Origin: Novosphingobium sp. KA1
GTDB taxonomy: Bacteria; Pseudomonadota; Alphaproteobacteria; Sphingomonadales; Sphingomonadaceae
Length of the DNA stretch: 64,000 nt
Reading direction: 5' to 3'
NCBI RefSeq assembly: GCF_017309955.1
Contig: NZ_CP021248.1
Coordinates: forward strand, 620,001-684,000
The notes under the pieces were generated by a model. That model was not told the DNA's origin. It was given only the letters and a program-made list of their open reading frames with translations, and did not search any database. This document shows, piece after piece, positions 46,314-54,718 of the stretch (positions are counted from its first letter, which is position 1; every line of letters begins with the position of its first letter). Both the position numbers and the translations under genes were made by a program.

Positions 46314-47366
46314 CTAGCTACCCAGTTCCGTCAGCGGTGTTCGCATTTCCAGCCCGAAGCCATTGGCTTCGTAATGACGTGTCACCGTGCTTTTGTTTCC
46401 AACACCCATGTCGATGAGGCGAGTGCCAAACCCCTTCCGCTCCGGTTCAGAAACCGGCGGTCCGCCCGCTTCCTGCCAGCGAAGAAGAAGCTGTTCGCCC
46501 TCGATCGTCCAGGAAAGGGTGACGCTGCCGGAAAAGCGCGAAAGCGCGCCATACTTGGCTGCATTGGTGGCAAGTTCGTTGAGGACCAGTGAGAGAGCGA
46601 CGGCTGTGCGTGAACCGATCGCAAGATCGGGGCCGCTCGCAGATATACGATGATCGTGGTCGTGCGGTTCCAGCGAGGCATGAATGACTTCGCTCAGGGA
46701 CGCTGCCGCCCAGTCACGGCGCAAGAGGATGTCATGAGCGTGGCCCAGGGCTTGCAGTCTGCGAAACAGATTATCCATTGCGCCGGGTTCGGCTGCGCCG
46801 CGCAATGTTTGCGAGGCAATCGCCTGAACAAGCGCAAGCGTGTTCTTGAGACGGTGTCCCAGTTCCGCGTTGATTACCGCCAGACTAGCTTGCGCCTGCA
46901 TCTTGCCGGTCGTTTCCACCACGGTATCGAGCATGCCGGCGATGCTGCCGTCGGCCAGTCGCAGGGGGCTGTAACAGAAGGTGAACCAGGCTTGCTCACT
47001 CTGACCGGTGCGGTCGATGACGAGCGGAAAATCCTCAATGTACGTGGGAGTGCCGGCGTAGGCGCGCTTGGCAATGGGGCCGATCGTATCCCAGGCTTCT
47101 GCCCAGATGGCTGCAAACGACTTCCCGAGTGCATCGGGCTTTTTGCCCAGGATGGGAAGGAAGGCGTCGTTGTAAATCGTTGTCAGGTCCGGCCCCCAGA
47201 CGATTGCCTTGGGGAAGCTGGAATCGAGAATTTGCCGGACGACGATCTTGAGTTCGGAGGGCCAGGCGGAGCGAGGGCCGAGAGGGGTTCCGCTCCAATC
47301 GAATGCATCGATCTTGCCGCGCATGACAGAGGAAAGCGCAGCATCTGCAGCGGCCGGTATCTCCAT
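46314..47366 (-). CDS. HWE-family sensor histidine kinase
   Basis: Protein of about 350 residues from the ATG at 47366 (the frame is open to 47585, but the extra part is Cys/Arg-rich and atypical). A PAS domain occupies about 25-150 (ILDSSFPKAIVWGPDLTTIY, NDAFLPILGKKPDALG). The phospho-acceptor block is GHRLKNTLALVQAI, with the HWE hallmark downstream RRDWAAASLSEVI and an N-box LVLNELATNAAKYGA. The G-box is reduced to GFGTRLIDMG. No transmembrane segment is visible, so it is a soluble kinase, as in light- or stress-sensing HWE kinases. No response regulator adjoins. Confidence 0.87.
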   Translation of the reverse strand: MEIPAAADAALSSVMRGKIDAFDWSGTPLGPRSAWPSELKIVVRQILDSSFPKAIVWGPDLTTIYNDAFLPILGKKPDALGKSFAAIWAEAWDTIGPIAKRAYAGTPTYIEDFPLVIDRTGQSEQAWFTFCYSPLRLADGSIAGMLDTVVETTGKMQAQASLAVINAELGHRLKNTLALVQAIASQTLRGAAEPGAMDNLFRRLQALGHAHDILLRRDWAAASLSEVIHASLEPHDHDHRISASGPDLAIGSRTAVALSLVLNELATNAAKYGALSRFSGSVTLSWTIEGEQLLLRWQEAGGPPVSEPERKGFGTRLIDMGVGNKSTVTRHYEANGFGLEMRTPLTELGS

Positions 47367-47620
47367 TATGAAGGGGGTGGCCGGTGCGATCTGTCCGGAT
47401 GCATCTATGCTCTGATCTATTGCTTTCCATTCAAAGCACGTCTCAGCGTGCTCACTCTCGTACCGCCTTCTTGCGATGTGGCAATTCAATTCGTGATAGC
47501 GCCGTTTGGCAAAAGAGCTCGCTGCTGGGCATTCGTCCGGGGGCGAAGTGCGTGCCGGGGCGCTGTTCTCAATGCTGGAGCGCAAGCACCGGTATGGATA
47601 TCGTGCGTCGAGCGGAACGC

Positions 47621-48646
47621 TTATTCTGCGGACAGATAAGCGATCAATCCCCGCTCCTCACGGCTGAGCCACTTGCTGCGCCGCGGCAGCGGACAGCCGA
47701 GCAACTGCCCGGGATCGGTGCGGGCTTGCTCGACGAGGCGGGGATGGATGTATGCCTTGCGCGCCACGGCAGGTGTATTGCACAAATGCGCGGAGACATG
47801 GGCGAGCATCGCCTTCAGCGTCCGCGCGTTGCCATCGTCTTCGCGCAGCCATGCAAAAGCCAGTACATTCGCCCGCCAGGTTCGGAAGTCCTTGGCGGTG
47901 AACTGTGCTCCCGCGATAGCATGGATGTAGTCGTTGACATGGGAAGACGTCATCGCGTGGTATTCCCCGTCCTCGCCTTCGTACTGGAACAATGTCTGCC
48001 CTGGCAGGTCCAGTACCTGTTTGACGAAGCGCAGAAGCCCCCGGTCGCTGACAGTCATGTCGCAGGTCTTGCCTGACTTCGCCTTGAACCGCAGGTGCAG
48101 AACATCCTTCTTCAGGCGAACATGACGACGGCGCAGGGTTGTCGCGCCAAAACTCCCGTTCTTTTGCGCGTAGCAGTCGTTTCCCACGCGCACGCGCCCG
48201 GTATCGAGGAGGCGGATGATCGACGCGACCGCGCGTGACTGCGTGAGTTTGCGCCTGCGCAGTTCCCGTTCAACCTCCGCGCGGATAGCAGGCAATGCCA
48301 TCCCGAAGGCGGCGCAATTGGCAAACTTGCGCTTGTCGCGGTGCGCCGAGAACAGGGGGTGGTATCTATACTGCCGGCGGCCTGCCGCATCTGTTCCGGT
48401 GGCCAGGATGTGGGCGTCGGGATCGGGAGCATACCAGGCATCTTCATAGGCCGGAGGTAGGGCGATCGCATCGAGCCGCGCCACGATCTGTGGGTTCCGG
48501 ATGCGTTTCCCGTCGCAGTCGAGGTAGGCAAATCCGCGCTTGAGCGGGCGCCTGGAGTAACCGGGCTGCGATGGATCGACGTGGACGAGCGCTGGCGGCC
48601 GGGTTGTTTCCTTCGCTTCCAGTCGGTCATCGGCAACGGCGAGCAT
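47621..48646 (-). CDS. Type IB DNA topoisomerase
   Basis: Protein of 341 residues of the poxvirus-like bacterial TopIB group, from the ATG at 48646 with a GGAAAGG site. The N-terminal domain is RGFAYLDCDGKRIRNPQIVA, LPPAYEDAWYAPDPDAHILA; the catalytic domain shows KRKFANCAAFG, TGRVRVGNDCYAQKNGSFGA, KDFRTWRANVLAF and the nucleophile Tyr in VARKAYIHPRLVE. It relaxes supercoils through a 3'-phosphotyrosine. Such genes are frequent in soil alphaproteobacterial stress islands near Ku/LigD, as here. Confidence 0.9.
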   Translation of the reverse strand: MLAVADDRLEAKETTRPPALVHVDPSQPGYSRRPLKRGFAYLDCDGKRIRNPQIVARLDAIALPPAYEDAWYAPDPDAHILATGTDAAGRRQYRYHPLFSAHRDKRKFANCAAFGMALPAIRAEVERELRRRKLTQSRAVASIIRLLDTGRVRVGNDCYAQKNGSFGATTLRRRHVRLKKDVLHLRFKAKSGKTCDMTVSDRGLLRFVKQVLDLPGQTLFQYEGEDGEYHAMTSSHVNDYIHAIAGAQFTAKDFRTWRANVLAFAWLREDDGNARTLKAMLAHVSAHLCNTPAVARKAYIHPRLVEQARTDPGQLLGCPLPRRSKWLSREERGLIAYLSAE

Positions 48647-48832
48647 CGCGGGGCCTTTCCGTTGTTGCAGTCGGGGAGGATTTTTCCGGCTTGAACGGAA
48701 CAATCGCCTGGGACAGGCACAGGTTCCCGATCGGCTTTGCCTGTCCGGCGGTGGCATAAACCTTTCGGGCGCGCCAATGGCGGCGGGAGACTGACATCTC
48801 GGCGATGATGTCATGGGCCGGGGCAGGGAAGG

Positions 48833-48857
48833 GGAACCCAACGGGAGAACCCGGGTT
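48833..48857 (+). promoter_or_regulatory. EcfG-type (general stress sigma) promoter
   Basis: GGAAC (48833-48837), then 17 bp, then GTT (48855-48857) matches the alphaproteobacterial general-stress promoter pattern GGAAC-N16/17-GTT. It lies 25 bp before the ATG of the small protein at 48882 and could also drive the hemerythrin-like gene. Confidence 0.6.
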
Positions 48858-48881
48858 TCAATAGGCGAAAGGGATTTCGCC

Positions 48882-49097
48882 ATGATCGGAAAAATAGTCG
48901 CAGCCGCCATCGGCAGCAAGATTGCACAAGGCACACCGCACCTCGGCCGGCCAGGCGGCGCGGCGCTTGGCATTGTTACGACATCGGTGCTTCGGCGTCT
49001 GGGGCCGCTTGGAATTGCAGCATTGGCGGGCGGATGGCTTTTGTCGCGCGAACGCGACAAGCGAGCTCGTCAAAGCGCCTCGGCGCGCCGCGACTGA
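48882..49097 (+). CDS. Small conserved-type protein with Gly/Ala-rich hydrophobic segments
   Basis: Protein of 71 residues: MIGKIVAAAIGSKIAQGTPH, then GRPGGAALGIVTTSVLRRLG, PLGIAALAGGWLLSRERDKR. The amphipathic/hydrophobic stretches suggest membrane association. No family function known to me. It has an EcfG-like promoter directly upstream and a hairpin downstream, so it is a discrete stress-inducible unit (inference). Confidence 0.65.
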   Translation: MIGKIVAAAIGSKIAQGTPHLGRPGGAALGIVTTSVLRRLGPLGIAALAGGWLLSRERDKRARQSASARRD

Positions 49098-49128
49098 GGT
49101 CAAGCGCTGGATGTCCCGTCACATGGAT

Positions 49129-49159
49129 GCCGGAGCGTAAGGTGCCCTGACGCTCCGGC
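49129..49159. terminator. Hairpin between small protein and hemerythrin-like gene
   Basis: 10-bp perfect stem GCCGGAGCGT/ACGCTCCGGC with an 11-nt loop, without a T-run, located 32 bp after the small gene and 24 bp before the next ATG. Confidence 0.6.
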
Positions 49160-49182
49160 AACAATCTAAGGAGCGAAGACAC

Positions 49183-49797
49183 ATGGCAGGCAAGTCGCAG
49201 AGCAAACCTCTCCCTCCCTCACAGGCCAAAGCCAGCGCGGTCGCCAAGGCCAAGGCCATTGCCCCCGATGTGCCCGCGCGGATTGGCCAGACGCCGGAAA
49301 CCGATCTGCGCGGATTGCCCGACGTGTTTGGCCGCCTTGTCGAGGATCATGACCGCCACCGTGCGCTCCTGGCGATGATCGAGGCCACTGACGGTGCGAG
49401 CGAGGAACGCCATGCGCTGTTCGAGGAACTCGTGCGGGAATTGAAATCCCATGCCGCAGCCGAGGAACAGGCGCTCTGGTCGACGGTGCTGCGTAATCCC
49501 GAAACTACCGAATTCGCACGGCACGCGGTTGCCGAGCATAAGGAGATCGACAAAATGCTCGATGACCTGGCTGCACGCGACATGGGCAAGCCCAAGTGGA
49601 TGGAACGGTTCGCGGACCTCAAGGAGGAATATCTGCACCATATCCGCGAGGAAGAGCAGGAACAGTTCACCGAAAGTGCGGCGATACTCTCCGATGCCGA
49701 TCGCAGACACATGCGCAGCGTGTTCGAGCGGCGGAAGAAAGAAGAAAAAGCATCAGCCGCTTTGACGCCGAAGCTGAAAATCAAGTCAATTGCATGA
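49183..49797 (+). CDS. Hemerythrin HHE cation-binding domain protein
   Basis: Protein of 204 residues with an AAGGAG site before the ATG. After a Lys/Ala-rich, probably disordered first 45 residues, a four-helix hemerythrin-like bundle carries the metal ligands: [49 protein letters not shown] and [14 protein letters not shown]. These di-iron proteins bind oxygen or iron, or protect against oxidative and nitrosative stress. It lies in the stress island between the topoisomerase and paoABC. The basic C-terminus ([19 protein letters not shown]) may contact nucleic acid. Confidence 0.85.
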   Translation: MAGKSQSKPLPPSQAKASAVAKAKAIAPDVPARIGQTPETDLRGLPDVFGRLVEDHDRHRALLAMIEATDGASEERHALFEELVRELKSHAAAEEQALWSTVLRNPETTEFARHAVAEHKEIDKMLDDLAARDMGKPKWMERFADLKEEYLHHIREEEQEQFTESAAILSDADRRHMRSVFERRKKEEKASAALTPKLKIKSIA

Positions 49798-49948
49798 GTG
49801 CTTGAAGGGCAAGGAGGGCTGCCGGTTCCTGGTATTGATGAACGGGCGTCACCATAGCATGCCATTTCACGTGGTGCCGAAATGCCGTGCAATGCGTTAC
49901 CATCGCCAAGGGGCGAACTCTTTCGTCCCGGTGCGACAAGGACGGCCA

Positions 49949-50637
49949 ATGAGCGAAGCGTCTAGCGAAGCCTCGAGCGGAACGGGATATTTCGAGGTAA
50001 CCAGGCGAGCGGTTCTGGCGGGCGGCGCGGCCAGCGTCGGTATTTCCGCCATCCCGTCCGCCTCGGAAGGAGCGGCATCCATGACACAGCAGCCCCCGAC
50101 GATGGCGCTTTCTCTCAAGGTCAACGGCAAAGCGCAGGCACTCATGCTCGATACGCGCACGACGCTGCTCGACGCGCTGCGCGATCATATCGGCCTGATG
50201 GGTACCAAGAAGGGCTGCGACCATGGGCAGTGCGGTGCCTGCACGGTGCTGATGAACGGCATTCGCATCAATTCCTGCCTCAGCCTTGCCGTGATGCACG
50301 AAGGCGATGCCGTGACGACGATCGAAGGGCTTGGCACGCCGGAGGACCTGCACCCGATGCAGGCGGCTTTCATCAGGCATGACGGCTTCCAGTGCGGCTA
50401 TTGCACCCCGGGACAGATCTGCTGGCGGTGGCGGTGCTGGAAGAGATCAGGGCGGGGATTCCCAGCCACGTCCAGGGCGACGTCGGCGGCGACCCCGAGA
50501 TGACCGTGCTCGAAATGCGCGAGCGGATGAGCGGCAATCTCTGCCGCTGCGGCGCCTACTCGAACATCGCGGAGGCCATGGCGGAAGTCGCCGGTGTCCG
50601 GATCGCGGAAACCCACGATGCGGAGGTTCGGGCATGA
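49949..50637 (+). pseudogene. paoA: Aldehyde oxidoreductase iron-sulphur subunit, frameshifted
   Basis: Xanthine-oxidase-family small subunit. It starts with a twin-arginine leader ([17 protein letters not shown]) that would export the assembled PaoABC complex. First 2Fe-2S motif [13 protein letters not shown], then [12 protein letters not shown]. Near 50423 the frame breaks: TGCT-GGCGG where TGCTCGGCGG is expected. In the next frame it continues [52 protein letters not shown] with the last cluster ligands. With one C restored the product is 229 residues, the length of E. coli PaoA. As written, the complex would lack two cluster ligands. Overlaps paoB by ATGA. Confidence 0.85.
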
Positions 50638-51584
50638 AGGCCTTCACTTACGAGCGCGCGAAGACCTCGGCTGCGGCCGCCGCTGCCGTCGCCGCGAACA
50701 AGGGCGCCAAGTTCATCGCTGGGGGCACCAACCTGCTCGACCTGATGAAGCTGGAGATCGAGACGCCGACGCATCTGGTCGACGTGCAGGACCTCGGGCT
50801 GGACCGGATCGAGGCGACGAAGGAGGGCGGCCTGCGCATCGGCACGCTCGTCAGCAATACGGCGCTGGCGGCGGATTCTCGGGTGCGGAAGGACTATGGC
50901 GTGCTCACCCGCGCCATTGTTGCGGGCGCTTCGGGGCAATTGCGCAACAAGGCCACGACCGGCGGCAACCTGCTCCAGCGCACCCACTGCCCTTATTTCT
51001 ACGACACCAACCAGGCCTGCAACAAGCGCAAGCCCGGCTCCGGCTGCGCCGCGATCGGCGGGTTCAGCCGCCCGCTCGGGGTGATCGGCACCAGCGATGC
51101 CTGTATCGCCACCCATCCCAGCGACATGGCGATTGCCCTGCGCGTGCTGGATGCGGCGGTCGAGACGGTCGATGCTTCGGGCAAGACCCGCAGCGTGCCG
51201 ATCGGCGAATTCCACCGCCTGCCGGGGGATACCCCGCATCTGGAGAACGTGCTCCAGCCCGGCGAGCTGATTACCGCCGTTACCCTGCCCAAGCCCTTGG
51301 GCGGACGGCATTTCTACCACAAGGTGCGCGACCGGGCCTCCTATGCTTTCGCGCTCGTCTCGGTGGCAGCGGTGCTCAACGAGGACGGCAGCGGCAGGGT
51401 GGCTTTCGGCGGTGTCGCGCCGAAGCCGTGGCGGGTCGAGGCGGCGGATGCGCAGCTTCGGAACGGCGCCGGGGCAACGGCGAAGACGGCTTTCGCCGAA
51501 GCGCGGCCCACCCATGAGAACGCCTTCAAGGTGACGCTGGCCGAACGCACGCTGGCGGCGCTGATCGCGGAGAACCGGGCATGA
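50634..51584 (+). CDS. paoB: Aldehyde oxidoreductase FAD-binding subunit
   Basis: Protein of 316 residues: FAD-binding segment [20 protein letters not shown], then [20 protein letters not shown], and the Cys-rich insert [20 protein letters not shown] that in PaoB ligates an extra 4Fe-4S cluster. C-terminal CO-dehydrogenase flavoprotein domain [20 protein letters not shown]. It carries electrons from the molybdenum centre via the PaoA clusters. Overlaps both neighbours by ATGA. Confidence 0.92.
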   Translation: MKAFTYERAKTSAAAAAAVAANKGAKFIAGGTNLLDLMKLEIETPTHLVDVQDLGLDRIEATKEGGLRIGTLVSNTALAADSRVRKDYGVLTRAIVAGASGQLRNKATTGGNLLQRTHCPYFYDTNQACNKRKPGSGCAAIGGFSRPLGVIGTSDACIATHPSDMAIALRVLDAAVETVDASGKTRSVPIGEFHRLPGDTPHLENVLQPGELITAVTLPKPLGGRHFYHKVRDRASYAFALVSVAAVLNEDGSGRVAFGGVAPKPWRVEAADAQLRNGAGATAKTAFAEARPTHENAFKVTLAERTLAALIAENRA

Positions 51585-53779
51585 AGTTCGACACGCCTGC
51601 GGGCACCAATCCCATCGACGCGATGAAGGTCATCGGCCAGGCGGTCGACCGCGTGGACGGCAAGCTCAAGACCACCGGACAGGCGCCCTACGCCTATGAG
51701 CACGGCGAGGTTCTGGCCAAGCCCGCCTACGGCTATGTGATCGGCGCCGGGATCGCCAAGGGGCGCATCGCCTCGTTCAATGCCGAGGACGCGCGGCGGA
51801 TGCCGGGGGGGCTGGCGATCGTCTCGGCGGAGAACGCGCCGCCGCTCGGCAAGGGCAACATGAACACCGCCAAGCTGCTCGGCGGGCCGAACGTCGATCA
51901 CTATCACCAGGCCCTCGCCGTGGTGGTCGCGGAGAGCTTCGAGCAGGCGCGTAGCGCTGCCAATGCAGTGCGGATCACTTATGACCGCGCGCAGGGGCGT
52001 TTCGATCTCGCGAAGGCGAAGCCGAGCGCGCAACCGCTCACCGGCAATGATGCCGATACGCATACGGGGGATTTCGCAGGGGCCTTTGCATCCGCTCCGG
52101 TGCAGGTGGACCAGACTTACACCACGCCCGACCAGAACCACGCGATGATGGAGCCTTTCGCCACGATTGCCTGGTGGGAAGGGGACGCCCTGTCGGTCTG
52201 GACCTCGAACCAGATGATCGCCTGGAACAAGCGCGAACTGGCCACGACGCTCCAGATGCCGCCGGAGAAAGTCCACGTCCGCTCGCCGTTCATCGGCGGA
52301 GGATTCGGCGGCAAGCTGTTCCTGCGCGCCGACGCGGTGATGGCGGCGTTGGGGGCCAAGGCCTGCGGCAGGCCGGTCAAGATCGCGATGCCGCGCCCGC
52401 TCATGCTTAACAATGCGACGCACCGCCCGGCAACGATCCAGCGCATTCGTCTGGGCGCGACGAAGGACGGCAAGCTTACCGCGATCGGTCACGAAAGCTG
52501 GTCGGGCGACTTGCCCGGCGGCGGGCCGGAATCGGCGACGCAGCAGACGAAGCTGCTCTATGCCGGGGCCAATCGCCTGACCGCGCTGCGGCTGGCCGAA
52601 CTCGACTTGCCCGAAGCCAATGCCATGCGCGCCCCGGGCGAGGCGCCGGGGCTGATGGCGCTGGAGATCGCCATCGACGAGATGGCCGAGAAGCTGGCGA
52701 TGGACCCGGTGAAGTTCCGCGTGCTCAACGACACCCAGGTCGATCCCGAGAACCCCGAGCGCCCGTTCTCGCAGCGGAACTTCGTGCGCTGTCTTGAGGA
52801 CGGCGCAAAGCGGTTCGGCTGGAACCGGCGCAGTGCCAAGCCTGCGCAAGTGCGCGAGGGGCGCTGGCTGATCGGCATGGGCGTCGCGGCGGCATTCCGT
52901 AACAACCTCAACATGACCTCGGCGGCGCGGGTGCGGCTGGCGGGTGACGGCACGGTCACGGTCGAGACCGACATGACCGATATCGGCACCGGCTCCTACA
53001 CGATCATAGCCCAGACGGCGGCGGAGATGATGGGCCTTCCGGTCGAGAAAGTGCGCGTGAAGCTGGGCGATTCGTCGTTCCCGGTCTCGGCGGGCTCGGG
53101 CGGGCAATGGGGTGCCAACAGCGCGACTTCGGGCGTCTATGCGGCCTGCGCCAAGCTGCGCGACATGGCGGCCGAGCGCCTCGGCATGGACCCGGCGGGC
53201 GCGCAGTTCGTTGACGGCGAGGTCCGCGCGGGCAACCGTTCTGCGGCCCTGGCCGAAGCGGCGAAGTCCGGCGAACTCGTCGCCGAAGAGACGATGCAGT
53301 GGGGCGATCTCGGCAAGAAATTCCAGCAATCGACGTTCGGCGCGCATTTCGTCGAGGCGGCGGTCGATTCCTATACCGGCGAGACGCGGGTGCGGCGCAT
53401 GCTGGCGGTCTGCGCCGCCGGGCGCATCCTCAATCCCAAGACCGCGCGCAGCCAGGTGATCGGGGCGATGACCATGGGTGTCGGCGGCGCGCTGATGGAG
53501 GAACTCGCTGTCGACAAGCGCTTCGGCTTTTTCGTCAACCACGACCTCGCCGGCTACGAAGTGCCGGTACATGCCGACATTCCGCACCAGGAAGTGGTGT
53601 TCCTCGACGAGGCCGACGACATGGTCTCGCCGATGAAGGCCAAGGGCGTGGGGGAACTGGGCCTTTGCGGCGTCGGCGCGGCGGTTGCCAACGCGGTCTA
53701 CAATGCCACGGGCGTGCGTGTGCGCGACTATCCGATCACTCTCGACAAGTATCTTGCGAGGCTGCCGGAGATTGCCTGA
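51581..53779 (+). CDS. paoC: Aldehyde oxidoreductase molybdenum-binding subunit
   Basis: Protein of 732 residues, the same length as E. coli PaoC. Substrate-binding and Mo-cofactor motifs are present: [60 protein letters not shown], and the catalytic Glu692 in [14 protein letters not shown]. It oxidises aromatic or aliphatic aldehydes to acids with molybdenum (MCD cofactor) in the periplasm. It is the third gene of the paoABC run. A paoD-type maturation gene is not visible in the window. Confidence 0.92.
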   Translation: MKFDTPAGTNPIDAMKVIGQAVDRVDGKLKTTGQAPYAYEHGEVLAKPAYGYVIGAGIAKGRIASFNAEDARRMPGGLAIVSAENAPPLGKGNMNTAKLLGGPNVDHYHQALAVVVAESFEQARSAANAVRITYDRAQGRFDLAKAKPSAQPLTGNDADTHTGDFAGAFASAPVQVDQTYTTPDQNHAMMEPFATIAWWEGDALSVWTSNQMIAWNKRELATTLQMPPEKVHVRSPFIGGGFGGKLFLRADAVMAALGAKACGRPVKIAMPRPLMLNNATHRPATIQRIRLGATKDGKLTAIGHESWSGDLPGGGPESATQQTKLLYAGANRLTALRLAELDLPEANAMRAPGEAPGLMALEIAIDEMAEKLAMDPVKFRVLNDTQVDPENPERPFSQRNFVRCLEDGAKRFGWNRRSAKPAQVREGRWLIGMGVAAAFRNNLNMTSAARVRLAGDGTVTVETDMTDIGTGSYTIIAQTAAEMMGLPVEKVRVKLGDSSFPVSAGSGGQWGANSATSGVYAACAKLRDMAAERLGMDPAGAQFVDGEVRAGNRSAALAEAAKSGELVAEETMQWGDLGKKFQQSTFGAHFVEAAVDSYTGETRVRRMLAVCAAGRILNPKTARSQVIGAMTMGVGGALMEELAVDKRFGFFVNHDLAGYEVPVHADIPHQEVVFLDEADDMVSPMKAKGVGELGLCGVGAAVANAVYNATGVRVRDYPITLDKYLARLPEIA

Positions 53780-53839
53780 GGACGGCGGGAACTTACCTTG
53801 TCCTGATATGCTTCTCTCTCTGCGAGAAAGGAGCTTTTC

Positions 53840-54715
53840 ATGCCCGCACGCGCATACTGGAAGGGCCAGATTCGCCTGGCGCTCGTGTCGATCCCGATCG
53901 AGGTCTATCCGGCCACGAAGTCCGGTGCAGCCATTTCGTTTCACCAGATCCACGAACCCAGCGGAAAGCGGATTCGGTATGAGAAGGTTGCCCCGGGTGT
54001 CGGCCCCGTCGACCGGGACGAGATCATCAAGGGCTTCGAGATATCCCGCGGCAATTATGTCCTGCTGGACGAACAAGAGATCGAAGCCGTCAAGATCGAA
54101 AGCCGCAAGACGCTTGAACTCGTCCAGTTCGTCGAAGCTGACGAAATCGATGTGCTCTATTACGAAAAGCCATATTTCGTGGTGCCTGCCGACGATCTGG
54201 CGGAAGAGGCCTACACCGTGCTGCGCGAGGCATTGCGCAAGGCGCGCAAGGTCGGGCTCGGGCAACTGGCCGTGCGTGGACGCGAGCAACTCGTTTCGAT
54301 CAAGCCGTGCGGTCGGGGGCTCGTCATGGAGGTACTGCGCTATGCCGACGAGGTGCAGAAGGCGCAGGGATACTTTCGGGACATAGAAGATACAAAACCC
54401 GATGCCGATCTTCTCGATCTTGCGACGACCCTGATCGACAAGAAAACCGCGCCCTTCAAGCCGGCCGAATTTCATGATCGCTATGTCGATGCGCTCCATC
54501 GCCTGATCGACAAGAAGGCCAGGTCGAAAAGCAACACGCGCATCCTGGAAGATGTCGATGAACCTATCCCTGGCAAGGGGAACGTCATCGACCTGATGGC
54601 GGCGCTGAGAAAGTCGGTCGGTGCCAAGGCCGACGTAACGCCGCCGCGATCGCGCAGGGCTGCGGCAAAGGAGAAACCGCCTGCGCCGGGTACGGGCCGC
54701 AGAAAGCGGGCCTGA
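53840..54715 (+). CDS. ku: Bacterial Ku, non-homologous end joining
   Basis: Protein of 291 residues with the Ku core beta-barrel: YWKGQIRLALVSIPIEVYPA, SFHQIHEPSGKRIRYEKVAP, LGQLAVRGREQLVSIKPCGR, and a Lys/Arg-rich C-terminal tail after residue 255. It binds double-strand DNA ends as a homodimer and recruits LigD, whose gene starts 4 bp after its stop. Upstream, GGAAC (53788-53792) is followed after 17 bp by GCTT, a weaker EcfG-like promoter 30 bp before the ATG. Confidence 0.94.
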   Translation: MPARAYWKGQIRLALVSIPIEVYPATKSGAAISFHQIHEPSGKRIRYEKVAPGVGPVDRDEIIKGFEISRGNYVLLDEQEIEAVKIESRKTLELVQFVEADEIDVLYYEKPYFVVPADDLAEEAYTVLREALRKARKVGLGQLAVRGREQLVSIKPCGRGLVMEVLRYADEVQKAQGYFRDIEDTKPDADLLDLATTLIDKKTAPFKPAEFHDRYVDALHRLIDKKARSKSNTRILEDVDEPIPGKGNVIDLMAALRKSVGAKADVTPPRSRRAAAKEKPPAPGTGRRKRA

Positions 54716-54718
54716 GCC